Part shown: positions 33,734 through 41,301 of the stretch, piece by piece
Layout: each line of letters starts with the position of its first letter
Position numbering within the stretch: position 1 is the stretch's first letter
DNA from: Amycolatopsis sp. 195334CR
GTDB lineage: Bacteria > Actinomycetota > Actinomycetes > Mycobacteriales > Pseudonocardiaceae
NCBI RefSeq assembly: GCF_017309385.1
Contig: NZ_JAFJMJ010000001.1
Coordinates: 1-64,000 of the forward strand
Direction: 5' to 3'
DNA: 64,000 bases
Notes under the pieces: generated by a model
The model's input: the letters and a program-made list of their open reading frames with translations, nothing else
The model's database searches: none
Told to the model about the DNA's origin: nothing
Position numbers and translations under genes: made by a program

Positions 33734-33985
33734 ATGGTGGGTCAGTTCGAAAGCGGCAAGGACACCGTGCAGGAGCTCACGGAGTCGGCCGCCACCCATA
33801 TCGGCAACATCGCGACCATCATCACCGGCGCGGTACGAGACATCGCCAGGGAGACCGGCGACTGGCTCACGGACGTGATCGAGATGCGCGAGGCGTCGCT
33901 GCGCGCGCGCGAGGACGAAGAGCAGCAGCACGGCGTCGTCCCTCGCGTCAACAGCACCGACAGCACGGACGCCGCGGAGAAGTAG
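33734..33985 (+). CDS. Small conserved-looking helical protein
   Basis: An 83-residue soluble protein, mostly amphipathic helix (residues 10-70, including HIGNIATIITGAVRDIARETGDWLTDVIEMREASLRAREDEE) with a polar C-terminal tail. I do not recognise a family. ATG 33734 has AGGACG upstream and starts 14 bp after the desaturase stop, so it is likely part of that operon. The pattern of Ile/Val every three to four residues suggests a coiled coil or peripheral membrane helix. Confidence 0.7.
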   Translation: MVGQFESGKDTVQELTESAATHIGNIATIITGAVRDIARETGDWLTDVIEMREASLRAREDEEQQHGVVPRVNSTDSTDAAEK

Positions 33986-34032
33986 GGATAACCCGGTAGG
34001 CGGCCCGGCGCCGGAAGAGGCAGGCTGTTCCC

Positions 34033-35280
34033 GTGCAGAACGCGGGTGTGGCCCTCTTCCGGCGCTGGGCCGTCGAGCCGGTGCGGGGTCCGTTCTGGGC
34101 CGAGCTCGGCTGGATCCTGCTCGGCCTGCCGCTGGCCCTGCTCAGCCTCATCGGCATCGTGCTGGTGCTGGTGCCGGGCATCGCGCTGAGCCCGTTGCTG
34201 ATCGGGCTGCCGATGGTGGCCGGGGCGCTGCTCGGCGCGCGGGCCGTGGGCTCGCTGCACCGGAAGCTGGCCGGTTCGCTGCTGGGCACCTCGGTACCGG
34301 GGCCGACCGGCAAGCCCGCCTCGTTCCGGGCCTACCTCACCGACGGACCCGGCTGGCGCGCGGTCGCCTACCTGGTGCTGCGGGTGCCGCTGGCCGCGGC
34401 CAACCTGCTGGTGGCCGCGTTCCTGCTGGTGTACGGGCTGGGCACGCTGACCTACCCGTTCTGGTGGCTGGTGCTCGACGGGCAGGTGCTGCCGGTGTTC
34501 GACATCGGCTCGTCGGGGCCGGTGGTGGCGATCCCGCTCGCGTTGATCGCGGCCGCGCTGCTGGTGGCCACCCCGGCGCTGGTCCACCTCCTGCTGGGGC
34601 TCGACCGGGTGCTGGTGCGCGCGTTGCTGGGGCCGACCACGCTCGCCGAACGCGTGCGGGACCTGGAGGAGAGCCGGGCCGTCGCGGTCGAAACGGCCGA
34701 CGTGAAGCTGCGGCGCATCGAGCGGGACCTGCACGACGGCGCGCAGGCGCAGCTGGTCGCGCTGGCGATGAAGCTCGGCGTGGCCAAGGACGAGCTGGAC
34801 GCCGCCGAGATCGACCTGGACCGGTTGCGCGCGTTGATCGCCGCCGCGCACACCGGCGCGAAGGACGCGCTCACCGAACTGCGTGACCTGGCCCGCGGCA
34901 TCCACCCCGCCGCGCTGGACGCCGGCCTGGAGGTGGCACTGTCCACTTTGGCCGCCCGCAGCGAGGCCGAGGTGAAGGTGCTGGTGTCCCTGCCGGAACG
35001 CCCGCCCGCCGCGATCGAGACCATCCTGTACTTCAGCGCGGCGGAACTGCTGACCAACGCGATCAAGCACGGCGGGGTGAGCCGCGCCGAACTCCAGCTG
35101 TTCGAACTGGACTCGATGGTGCGGCTCTACGTCTCCGACCGGGGCCGCGGCGGGGCGCGGATGCACCCGGCGGGCGGGCTGGCCGGCCTGGCCGACCGGC
35201 TGCGCGCGGTGGACGGGTACCTGTCCATCGACAGCCCACCGGGCGGGCCTACCGTGGTCGCGGTGGAGATTCCGGTTTAG
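34033..35280 (+). CDS. Two-component sensor histidine kinase (HisKA_3 type)
   Basis: A 415-residue membrane sensor kinase. The N-terminal half has about four to six transmembrane segments in a putative-sensor domain (to about residue 195). The dimerisation/phospho-acceptor motif IERDLHDGAQAQLVAL carries the histidine, and the ATPase part has ELLTNAIKHGG and a final G-rich lid. This is the NarL/LuxR-partner type. The start is GTG at 34033. The response regulator gene follows 10 bp downstream. The signal is unknown. Confidence 0.92.
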   Translation: MQNAGVALFRRWAVEPVRGPFWAELGWILLGLPLALLSLIGIVLVLVPGIALSPLLIGLPMVAGALLGARAVGSLHRKLAGSLLGTSVPGPTGKPASFRAYLTDGPGWRAVAYLVLRVPLAAANLLVAAFLLVYGLGTLTYPFWWLVLDGQVLPVFDIGSSGPVVAIPLALIAAALLVATPALVHLLLGLDRVLVRALLGPTTLAERVRDLEESRAVAVETADVKLRRIERDLHDGAQAQLVALAMKLGVAKDELDAAEIDLDRLRALIAAAHTGAKDALTELRDLARGIHPAALDAGLEVALSTLAARSEAEVKVLVSLPERPPAAIETILYFSAAELLTNAIKHGGVSRAELQLFELDSMVRLYVSDRGRGGARMHPAGGLAGLADRLRAVDGYLSIDSPPGGPTVVAVEIPV

Positions 35281-35290
35281 GGGGACGGCT

Positions 35291-35935
35291 GTGCGGGTGG
35301 TGATCGCGGAGGATTCGACCATTCTGCGCGCGGGGCTGGTCGAACTGCTCACCCTGCGCGGGCACGAGGTCGCCGCCGCGGTGAAGGACGGCGAGGCGTT
35401 GCGGGCGGCGGTGGCCGAGCACCGGCCGGACGTGTCCATTGTGGACATCAGGATGCCGCCCTCCTGCACCGACGAGGGCCTGCGCGCGGCGATCGCGTTG
35501 CGCGCGGCGAACCCCGGCGAGCCGGTCCTGCTGTTCTCCCAGTACATCGAGACCCGGTACGCGGCCGAGTTGCTGGCCGATCGCGCGGGCGGGGTCGGTT
35601 ACCTGCTCAAGGACCGGGTCGCCGAGGTGTCCGACTTCCTGGCCGCGTTGAGCCGGGTGGCCGCCGGGGAGACCGTGCTCGATCCCGAGGTGGTCACCCA
35701 GTTGCTGGGCGCCACCAGGAAAACCGGCGCGCTGGCCGCACTGACCCCGCGGGAGCGCGAGGTGCTGGAGCTGATGGCGCAGGGCCGGTCGAACGCGGCC
35801 ATCGCGAGCACGCTGTTCCTCTCCCCGGGTTCGGTGGAGAAGTACGTGACGAGCCTGTTCGGCAAGCTGGGGCTGGCGCCGTCGGACGGGGACAACCGCC
35901 GTGTGCTCGCCGTGCTGCGCTACCTGCAGGCGTGA
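35291..35935 (+). CDS. LuxR/NarL family response regulator
   Basis: A 214-residue DNA-binding response regulator. The receiver domain runs to about residue 120, with the acidic pair at VVIAEDS and the phospho-acceptor Asp in VSIVDIRMPP. A LuxR-type helix-turn-helix occupies residues about 150-205 (LTPREREVLELMAQGRSNAAIA, then LSPGSVEKYVTSLF). GTG 35291 starts 10 bp after the kinase stop, so the pair forms one two-component operon. Target genes are unknown; the neighbouring yjbQ gene is 7 bp downstream. Confidence 0.93.
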   Translation: MRVVIAEDSTILRAGLVELLTLRGHEVAAAVKDGEALRAAVAEHRPDVSIVDIRMPPSCTDEGLRAAIALRAANPGEPVLLFSQYIETRYAAELLADRAGGVGYLLKDRVAEVSDFLAALSRVAAGETVLDPEVVTQLLGATRKTGALAALTPREREVLELMAQGRSNAAIASTLFLSPGSVEKYVTSLFGKLGLAPSDGDNRRVLAVLRYLQA

Positions 35936-35942
35936 GGTTACC

Positions 35943-36362
35943 GTGGAATCCATGCATTCCACCGAGATCGAGGTCCGCACCGGCAACACCGCGGTGGTGC
36001 ACGACCTGACCAAGGAGGCCGAGTCGTTCCTCGGCGCGCACGGCGCGGAGGACGGCCTGCTGCACGTGTGGGTGCCGCACGCCACCTCCGGGCTGGCGAT
36101 ACTGGAGACCGGCGCCGGCAGCGACGACGACCTGCTCGCCGCACTCGACGACCTGCTCCCCCGCGACAACCGCTGGCGGCACCAGCACGGCACCCGTGGT
36201 CACGGCCGCGACCACGTGCTGCCCGCACTGCTGCCGCCCTACGCGACGGTGCCGGTGCTCGGCGGGGTGATGGCGCTGGGCACCTGGCAGTCGGTCTGCC
36301 TAGTGGACACCAACGTGGACAACCCGGTCCGGCGCGTCCGCTTCAGCTTCCTGGCCGGCTGA
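35943..36362 (+). CDS. YjbQ (UPF0047) family protein
   Basis: A 139-residue protein of the YjbQ/UPF0047 family, small homotrimeric beta proteins with a conserved metal/ligand site. The signature stretches HATSGLAILETG and RWRHQHGTRGHGRDHVLPALLPP are present with their histidines. Weak thiamine-phosphate-synthase activity has been ascribed to family members; the true role is unclear. GTG 35943 fits the GAGG ribosome-binding site better than the ATG at 35952. The last 63 bp overlap the convergent membrane-protein gene. Confidence 0.88.
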   Translation: MESMHSTEIEVRTGNTAVVHDLTKEAESFLGAHGAEDGLLHVWVPHATSGLAILETGAGSDDDLLAALDDLLPRDNRWRHQHGTRGHGRDHVLPALLPPYATVPVLGGVMALGTWQSVCLVDTNVDNPVRRVRFSFLAG

Positions 36363-37289
36363 CCGGCCCGGCCACAGCAGCACCACCAGCCCGGCCGCCA
36401 GCAGCCCGCCGAGCACCCACACCCCGGTCGCCACGTCCGGCGCGCCCGGGGTGCCCTGCAGCAGGCTGCGCAGGCCCTCGGTGGAGAACCGGAACGGCGT
36501 CCACGACCAGAGCAGCCAGCGGTAACCGTCGTGCAGCAGCTCCGGGACCTGCCCGGCGACCGCGGGCGCGAGCAGGTACAGCGGGCCGAGGATGGCCATC
36601 GCCCGCACGCCGAGCAGCCGCAGCAACCCCGTCTGCAGCGCGGCGAAGCCCGCCGTGGTGAGCAGCAGGAAACCGAGCACGTCCCAGCCCATCGGCAGCG
36701 ACGAGTCCCAGAGCTTCGTGAACCCGGCCAGCACCGCGGTGACCAGCACGCTGGTGACCCCGACCTGCGCCAGCCGCGCGCCCGTGCCCGGCTGGTGGTT
36801 CCGCCGCGCCGAGGCCAGCACCAGCACCGCACCACCGGCGAGGCAGCCGATCCAGGCGAGCGCGCTGAGCGCCAGTGGCGCGGTCCGCCCGGCCACGCCT
36901 GCCGGGTGCACGGTCTGGACTTGGGCGGGCCCCATCGCTTGAGCGATCGTGGTGAGCACCTGCTGCACCACCTGCGTCCCGCTCGGGTTGACCGCGCCCG
37001 AGACCACCACGATCGGCGGCTGCCCCAGTTCGAGCACGCCGTAGACCGCCTTGTCGTCGAGCAGGCGCCGCGCCTCCTCCGGCGTGGTGACCCGCCAGTC
37101 CAGTTGCCCGCCGCCCTGCGCGGCGATCCGCTCGGCGGCCGCGCGCGGCGGCCCGTCCGGCGCGGCCACCGCCACCGGCAGCCGGTCCGGCGCGAGGCTC
37201 GCCTGCACGCCGAAGGTCAGGAACCCGAGCACCACGGCAACCACCGCGCCGGCCAGCGCCGCGGCCACCGGCCACATCCGGTTGGCCAT
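36300..37289 (-). CDS. ABC-2-like multi-pass membrane protein
   Basis: A 329-residue protein with an N-terminal transmembrane helix (residues 8-28), an outer loop of about 110 residues (to GVAGRTA) and five further helices. This is the layout of ABC-2-type permeases and of YhgE/Pip-like proteins. No ATPase gene is next to it. The ATG at 37289 is preceded by GGAGAG. Two palindromes upstream suggest tight transcriptional control. The last 20 residues are encoded opposite yjbQ, and the polar tail may be incidental. Confidence 0.75.
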   Translation of the reverse strand: MANRMWPVAAALAGAVVAVVLGFLTFGVQASLAPDRLPVAVAAPDGPPRAAAERIAAQGGGQLDWRVTTPEEARRLLDDKAVYGVLELGQPPIVVVSGAVNPSGTQVVQQVLTTIAQAMGPAQVQTVHPAGVAGRTAPLALSALAWIGCLAGGAVLVLASARRNHQPGTGARLAQVGVTSVLVTAVLAGFTKLWDSSLPMGWDVLGFLLLTTAGFAALQTGLLRLLGVRAMAILGPLYLLAPAVAGQVPELLHDGYRWLLWSWTPFRFSTEGLRSLLQGTPGAPDVATGVWVLGGLLAAGLVVLLWPGRSAGQEAEADAPDRVVHVGVH

Positions 37290-37313
37290 CTCTCCTCCAG
37301 TTTTTCATCGCGT

Positions 37314-37369
37314 GTTGAATTCAACGAGCACGGTAGTACCGGGCGGTCGTGGAAGTCAACGCGCGTTGA
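37314..37369. promoter_or_regulatory. Pair of palindromic operators
   Basis: GTTGAATTCAAC (37314-37325) and TCAACGCGCGTTGA (37356-37369) are perfect palindromes sharing TCAAC/GTTGA half-sites. Their centres are 43 bp apart, about four helical turns. They lie between the ABC-2-like gene and the divergent HAD gene and look like a TetR-type double operator. Confidence 0.6.
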
Positions 37370-37395
37370 AAAGTCACCCCGGTACCGTCGGCCGG

Positions 37396-38097
37396 GTGAA
37401 CCCCACTCCTCCCCGGCTGGTGCTCTGGGACATCGATCTGACCCTGGTCGACCTGCGCGGGCTCGGCGGCCGCTGGTACACCGACGCGCTGCTCGCGGTG
37501 ACCGGGACCCGGTTGCGCGAGCTGCCCTCGTTCCCCGGCCGCACCGAGCGTGCGATCACCGCGGACATCCTGACCAGGCACGACGTCGAACCGACCGACG
37601 AGCTGATCCAGCGCATGTGGCGGGAGCTGGTGCGGTTGTCCGAACGCGGCCGGGCCACGCTCACCGAGTTCGGCCACGCACTGCCGGGCGCCGCCCTCGC
37701 ACTGTCCACTTTGGCCGGTCAGGGGGTGGTGCAGTCACTGGTCACCGGGAACCTGCCGGAGATCGCACTGCACAAGCTGGCCGCGTTCGACCTGCACGGG
37801 CACCTCGACCTGGAGATCGGTGGTTACGGCACGCTGTCCGCGCACCGGCCGGACCTGGTCGCGCACGCCATCGCCCAGGCGTCGGAGAAGCACGGGCTGG
37901 CGTTCGCGCCGGAGGCGGTGGCCGTCATCGGCGACACCCCGGACGACGTCACCGCGGCGCTGGAGCACGGCACGGTCGCGGTCGGTGTCGCCACCGGGAA
38001 GCACTCGGCCGACGAACTGGCGGAGGCGGGCGCGCACCACGTGCTCACGGACCTCTCCGACACCGACGCGGTGGTCCTCGCCCTCACCGGCCGCTAA
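37396..38097 (+). CDS. HAD family hydrolase
   Basis: A 233-residue haloacid-dehalogenase-like phosphatase. Motif I is LVLWDIDLTLVD, with the nucleophilic Asp and the second Asp; motif II is SLVTGN, and motif IV appears in AVIGDTPDDV, with a cap domain of helices between. Substrates of this family are mostly small phosphate esters; pyrophosphatase- or phosphoglycolate-type activity is possible. The GTG at 37396 is the first codon before the conserved strand. A perfect 23-bp hairpin follows 5 bp after the stop. Confidence 0.88.
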   Translation: MNPTPPRLVLWDIDLTLVDLRGLGGRWYTDALLAVTGTRLRELPSFPGRTERAITADILTRHDVEPTDELIQRMWRELVRLSERGRATLTEFGHALPGAALALSTLAGQGVVQSLVTGNLPEIALHKLAAFDLHGHLDLEIGGYGTLSAHRPDLVAHAIAQASEKHGLAFAPEAVAVIGDTPDDVTAALEHGTVAVGVATGKHSADELAEAGAHHVLTDLSDTDAVVLALTGR

Positions 38098-38102
38098 CGA
38101 TT

Positions 38103-38155
38103 GCTATGAGTGGGGCATTACTTGCGTTGAATGCAAGTAATGCCCCACTCATAGC
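38103..38155. terminator. Long perfect hairpin between convergent genes
   Basis: Perfect 23-bp arms (beginning GCTATGAGTGGGGCATTAC) with a 7-nt loop GTTGAAT. It lies between the HAD stop (38097) and the stop of the convergent gene (38158), and can end transcription from both sides. The sequence differs from the TGGCTTTC family. Confidence 0.85.
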
Positions 38156-38157
38156 AT

Positions 38158-38916
38158 TCAGGGGGTCGAGGGGATGGTGGTGCGCTGGGCTGCCGGGACG
38201 CCTCGGTAGCTGCGCAGGATCTTCTCGATCTCGTCTCTCGTGGTGAAGTCAGGGGCGGTCTGGTCGGCGTAGACGGCCAGCATCACGCTGCCCGGCTTCG
38301 CCTCGTCCAGCGACCGGGTGGCGATCACCCCGACCACCGCCTTCTTCGCCAGGCAGCCGTGCCCGCCGGTGGTGGTCACCTCGACCAGCCGCAGCGTGGC
38401 CGGGCGCGTTTCGCCGTCCCCGAAGGACATTTCCGCGTCCTGCGGCGCGCCGACGCTCAGCTGCGGCGGCGGGCCGTCCCAGGTGAACGCGCGGTTCGCC
38501 ACCTGGGTCGCGAACTGCTCACCGGCCACCGCCGGATCGGCCTGCTGGTCCGATCGGACCCCGGCGCCGGCCAGCCGCGCGTTGTCGTCGGCCGGGCAGA
38601 AGCCGTCCCCGTAGAAGGCACTTGTCGACATGACGACCTTGGGCTGGCCTTCGCCCTCCCAGCCGTGCACCGTGCCCGGCTTCGGCGTCCAGCGCGCGGG
38701 CACGTCGTAGGCGTAGGTGCCCTCACCACCGGCGACCGACTGCCAGCCGTCGACCACCGCGGGCACGACCACCTTCGGCGGTGGCGGCGCGGGGGTCCAG
38801 GTGCTCGGCGGTGGCGTGTACTCCGCTTCCTCCGAGCCCTGGCTCAGGTACACCCCCGCGCCGACCAGGATCACCGCGAAGAAGCCGTACATCGCCCCGC
38901 GCGAGCCACCGCTCAC
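38158..38916 (-). CDS. Single-pass membrane protein coupled to proS
   Basis: A 252-residue protein with a short cytoplasmic start, one transmembrane helix at about residues 11-24 ([15 protein letters not shown]), a Pro/Thr-rich linker and an outer domain of about 200 residues. The latter holds two cysteines (GFCPADDN and GHGCLAKK) that may pair. The GTG at 38916 overlaps the proS stop (GTGA), so its translation is coupled to prolyl-tRNA synthetase, an unusual pairing. I do not recognise a functional family. Confidence 0.8.
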   Translation of the reverse strand: MSGGSRGAMYGFFAVILVGAGVYLSQGSEEAEYTPPPSTWTPAPPPPKVVVPAVVDGWQSVAGGEGTYAYDVPARWTPKPGTVHGWEGEGQPKVVMSTSAFYGDGFCPADDNARLAGAGVRSDQQADPAVAGEQFATQVANRAFTWDGPPPQLSVGAPQDAEMSFGDGETRPATLRLVEVTTTGGHGCLAKKAVVGVIATRSLDEAKPGSVMLAVYADQTAPDFTTRDEIEKILRSYRGVPAAQRTTIPSTP

Positions 38917-40661
38917 TTGGTGACGAGCTGCTTCAGGTGCTCGACCACGGCGTCCACGGCCACCTCGGCGCGCTCGCCGGAGAGCCGGTCCTTCACCTCG
39001 ACGACCCCGTTGGCCAGCCCGCGCCCGACCACCAGGATGGTCGGCACGCCGACCAGCTCGGCGTCGGCGAACTTCACGCCGGGCGTGGCCTTGCGGTCGT
39101 CGAGCAGCACCCGCAGCCCGGCCGCGTCCAGTTCGGCCGACAGCTTCTCGGCCCCGGCGGCGACCGCCTCGTCCTTGCCCGCGATGACCACGTGCACGTC
39201 CGCGGGCGCGACCGCGCGCGGCCACACCAGGCCCAGCTCGTCGTGGTGCTGCTCGGCGATCACCGCGACCAGCCGCGAGACACCGACGCCGTAGGAACCC
39301 ATGGTGATCCGCACCGGCTTCGAGTCGGCGCCCAGCGCGTCCAGCTCGAAGGTGTCCGCGTACTTGCGGCCGAGCTGGAAGATGTGGCCGATCTCGATGC
39401 CGCGGGCGGCGACCAGCGTGCCGTGGCCGTCGGGCGACGCGTCGCCCTCGCGGACCTCGGCTGCCTCGATCGTGCCGTCGGGCGTGAAGTCGCGGCCGGC
39501 GACCAGGTCCACCACGTGGTGGTCGGCTTGGTCCGCGCCGGTCACCCAGGCGGTGCCGGTGACCACGCGGGGGTCGACCAGGTAGCGGACCCCGTTGTCC
39601 TGCAGCGCCTTCGGGCCGATGTAGCCCTTGACCAGGAAGGCGTTCTTGGCGAAGTCGGCCTCTTCGAGCAGGGCGACCTCGGCGGGTTCGACGGAGGCCT
39701 CCAGGCGCTTCATGTCGACCTCGCGGTCACCCGGGATGCCGACGCCCAGCAGCTGCCACTCCTTTGCGCCGGGCTCGCGGGTCTTGACCAGCACGTTCTT
39801 CAGCGTGTCGGCGGCGGTGAACTGCCTGCCGAGCTCCGCCTGGTTGAGGAAGTCGACCAGGGTCTCGATGGTCGGCGTGTTCGGCGTGTGGTGCACCTGC
39901 GCGGCGGGCTTGTCCTCGATCGGCTGCGCGGGGGGCGCGGGCGTGGTGACCGCCTCGACGTTGGCCGCGTAACCGGACTCGGTGCTGCGGACGTAGGTGT
40001 CCTCACCGGTCGACGCGACGGCGAGGAACTCCTCGGACGCCGAGCCGCCCATCGCCCCGGACGTGGCGGCGACGATGACGTACTCGAGGCCGAGCCGGTC
40101 GAAGATCTTCTGGTACGCCGCGCGGTGCGCCTGGTACGAGCGCTCCAGGCCCTCGTCGTCCAGGTCGAAGGAGTAGGAGTCCTTCATCACGAACTCGCGG
40201 CCGCGCAGGATGCCCGCACGGGGACGCGCTTCGTCGCGGTACTTGGTCTGGATCTGGTAGAGCGTGACCGGGTAGTCCTTGTACGAGCTGTACTCGCCCT
40301 TCACGGTGAGCGTGAACAGCTCCTCGTGGGTGGGGCCGAGCAGGTAGTCGGCACCGCGGCGGTCCTTGAGGCGGAAGAGGCTGTCGCCGTACTCGGTCCA
40401 GCGGTTGGTCGCCTCGTAGGGCTCCTTGGGCAGCAGCGCGGGGAACTGGATCTCCTGGCCGCCGATGGCGGCCATCTCCTCGCGGACGATGTCCTCGATG
40501 CGCCGCAGCACCTTGATGCCGAGCGGGAGCCAGGAGTAACCACCCGGGGCGACCCGGCGGACGTAGCCGGCGCGCAGCAGCAAGCGGTGGCTGGGCACTT
40601 CGGCGTCCGCCGGATCCTCGCGCAGGGTGCGGAGGAACAACGACGACATCCTGGTGATCAC
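38913..40661 (-). CDS. proS: Prolyl-tRNA synthetase, bacterial type
   Basis: A 582-residue class II aminoacyl-tRNA synthetase that charges tRNA-Pro. Motif 1 is in the [16 protein letters not shown] region, motif 2 is around [26 protein letters not shown], and motif 3 is in [12 protein letters not shown]. The editing insertion domain between motifs 2 and 3 is present, as in bacterial-type enzymes, and a HGTP anticodon-binding domain ends the protein. The GTG at 40661 has an AAGGAG ribosome-binding site; ATG 40649 is an alternative. Confidence 0.97.
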   Translation of the reverse strand: MITRMSSLFLRTLREDPADAEVPSHRLLLRAGYVRRVAPGGYSWLPLGIKVLRRIEDIVREEMAAIGGQEIQFPALLPKEPYEATNRWTEYGDSLFRLKDRRGADYLLGPTHEELFTLTVKGEYSSYKDYPVTLYQIQTKYRDEARPRAGILRGREFVMKDSYSFDLDDEGLERSYQAHRAAYQKIFDRLGLEYVIVAATSGAMGGSASEEFLAVASTGEDTYVRSTESGYAANVEAVTTPAPPAQPIEDKPAAQVHHTPNTPTIETLVDFLNQAELGRQFTAADTLKNVLVKTREPGAKEWQLLGVGIPGDREVDMKRLEASVEPAEVALLEEADFAKNAFLVKGYIGPKALQDNGVRYLVDPRVVTGTAWVTGADQADHHVVDLVAGRDFTPDGTIEAAEVREGDASPDGHGTLVAARGIEIGHIFQLGRKYADTFELDALGADSKPVRITMGSYGVGVSRLVAVIAEQHHDELGLVWPRAVAPADVHVVIAGKDEAVAAGAEKLSAELDAAGLRVLLDDRKATPGVKFADAELVGVPTILVVGRGLANGVVEVKDRLSGERAEVAVDAVVEHLKQLVTK

Positions 40662-40772
40662 TTCGGCTCCTTGGAGGGCTCGGGCGTGTCAGCGAAGGAT
40701 AGTCAACGGGCTCCGAACAGCTCCAACGGGTTAAGAGGGCGCCCAAGCGGGGGAGGTGGATGCCCGTCGTGA

Positions 40773-40860
40773 TCGAGGTGGTTCCTGGCGGTGCCGCGCC
40801 GGCATCGCCGTACTGGACCGTACTTCGATGTCGGCGCGGTGCCGCCAGGGACCGCCTCGG
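40773..40860 (+). repeat. 35-bp imperfect inverted repeat with G-U-only mismatches
   Basis: Arms 40773-40807 and 40826-40860 pair over all 35 positions if read as plus-strand RNA: 29 Watson-Crick pairs and six G-U pairs. The 18-nt loop contains CCGTACT twice. It lies between the starts of proS and the divergent VOC gene. No T run follows. It is either a structured RNA element or an old inverted repeat. Confidence 0.8.
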
Positions 40861-40900
40861 CGCGGCGGGCGCCGCCATGCCCTGCTTGCGCGCCCTCAAA

Positions 40901-40923
40901 TTGTCGGTGGTGCGGCCTAGCTT
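40901..40923 (+). promoter_or_regulatory. RecA-NDp (PafBC-type) DNA-damage promoter
   Basis: TTGTCGGTG (40901-40909), 8 nt, then TAGCTT (40918-40923) fits the published RecA-NDp consensus TTGTCRGTG-N8-TAN3T, recognised with the activator PafBC in mycobacteria. The -10 ends 6 nt before the ATG of the VOC gene, so the transcript would be leaderless. Confidence 0.75.
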
Positions 40924-40929
40924 GGGGCC

Positions 40930-41286
40930 ATGACAGTTCAGCTGGGCGCGGTGACCATCGACTGCGCGGATCCGCGGAAGCTCGCCGAGTTCTGGACCGA
41001 GGCGCTGGGCGTCGAGGTCGTGGTCGACCACGGCGGGGAGTTCCTGATGCTCGCCCCGGTTTCGCCGGACGGGGTGATGATCGGGTTGCAGCGCGCCGAG
41101 GAGCGCCAGCCCGGCAAGAACCGCCTGCACCTGGACCTGCGCACCGAACACCGTGCGGAGGAGGTGAAGCGGCTGGTCGGGTTGGGCGCGGAGGAGATCG
41201 AGGAGCACAAGGTGCCCGGCATCGCGTGGACGGTGCTCGCCGATCCGGAGGGGAACCGGTTCTGCGTGGGCACCGCGGAGCAGTAG
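40930..41286 (+). CDS. VOC (glyoxalase-like) domain protein
   Basis: A 118-residue protein of the vicinal oxygen chelate superfamily: two beta-alpha-beta-beta-beta modules (LGAVTIDCADPRKLAEFWTEALG and NRLHLDLRTEHRAEEVKRLVGLGA) ending in the conserved DPEGNRFCV. Members include glyoxalases, dioxygenases and antibiotic-binding proteins, often as dimers. The ATG lies 7 nt downstream of a RecA-NDp-type promoter and is probably leaderless, which suggests induction by DNA damage, perhaps as a resistance or binding protein. Substrate unknown. Confidence 0.9.
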   Translation: MTVQLGAVTIDCADPRKLAEFWTEALGVEVVVDHGGEFLMLAPVSPDGVMIGLQRAEERQPGKNRLHLDLRTEHRAEEVKRLVGLGAEEIEEHKVPGIAWTVLADPEGNRFCVGTAEQ

Positions 41287-41301
41287 GTCAGAATCGGGGG
41301 C

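Noticed and set aside
38781..40772. A 663-residue plus-strand frame opposite proS
   Set aside because: It is a shadow of the prolyl-tRNA synthetase gene, with Arg/Gly/His-rich composition.
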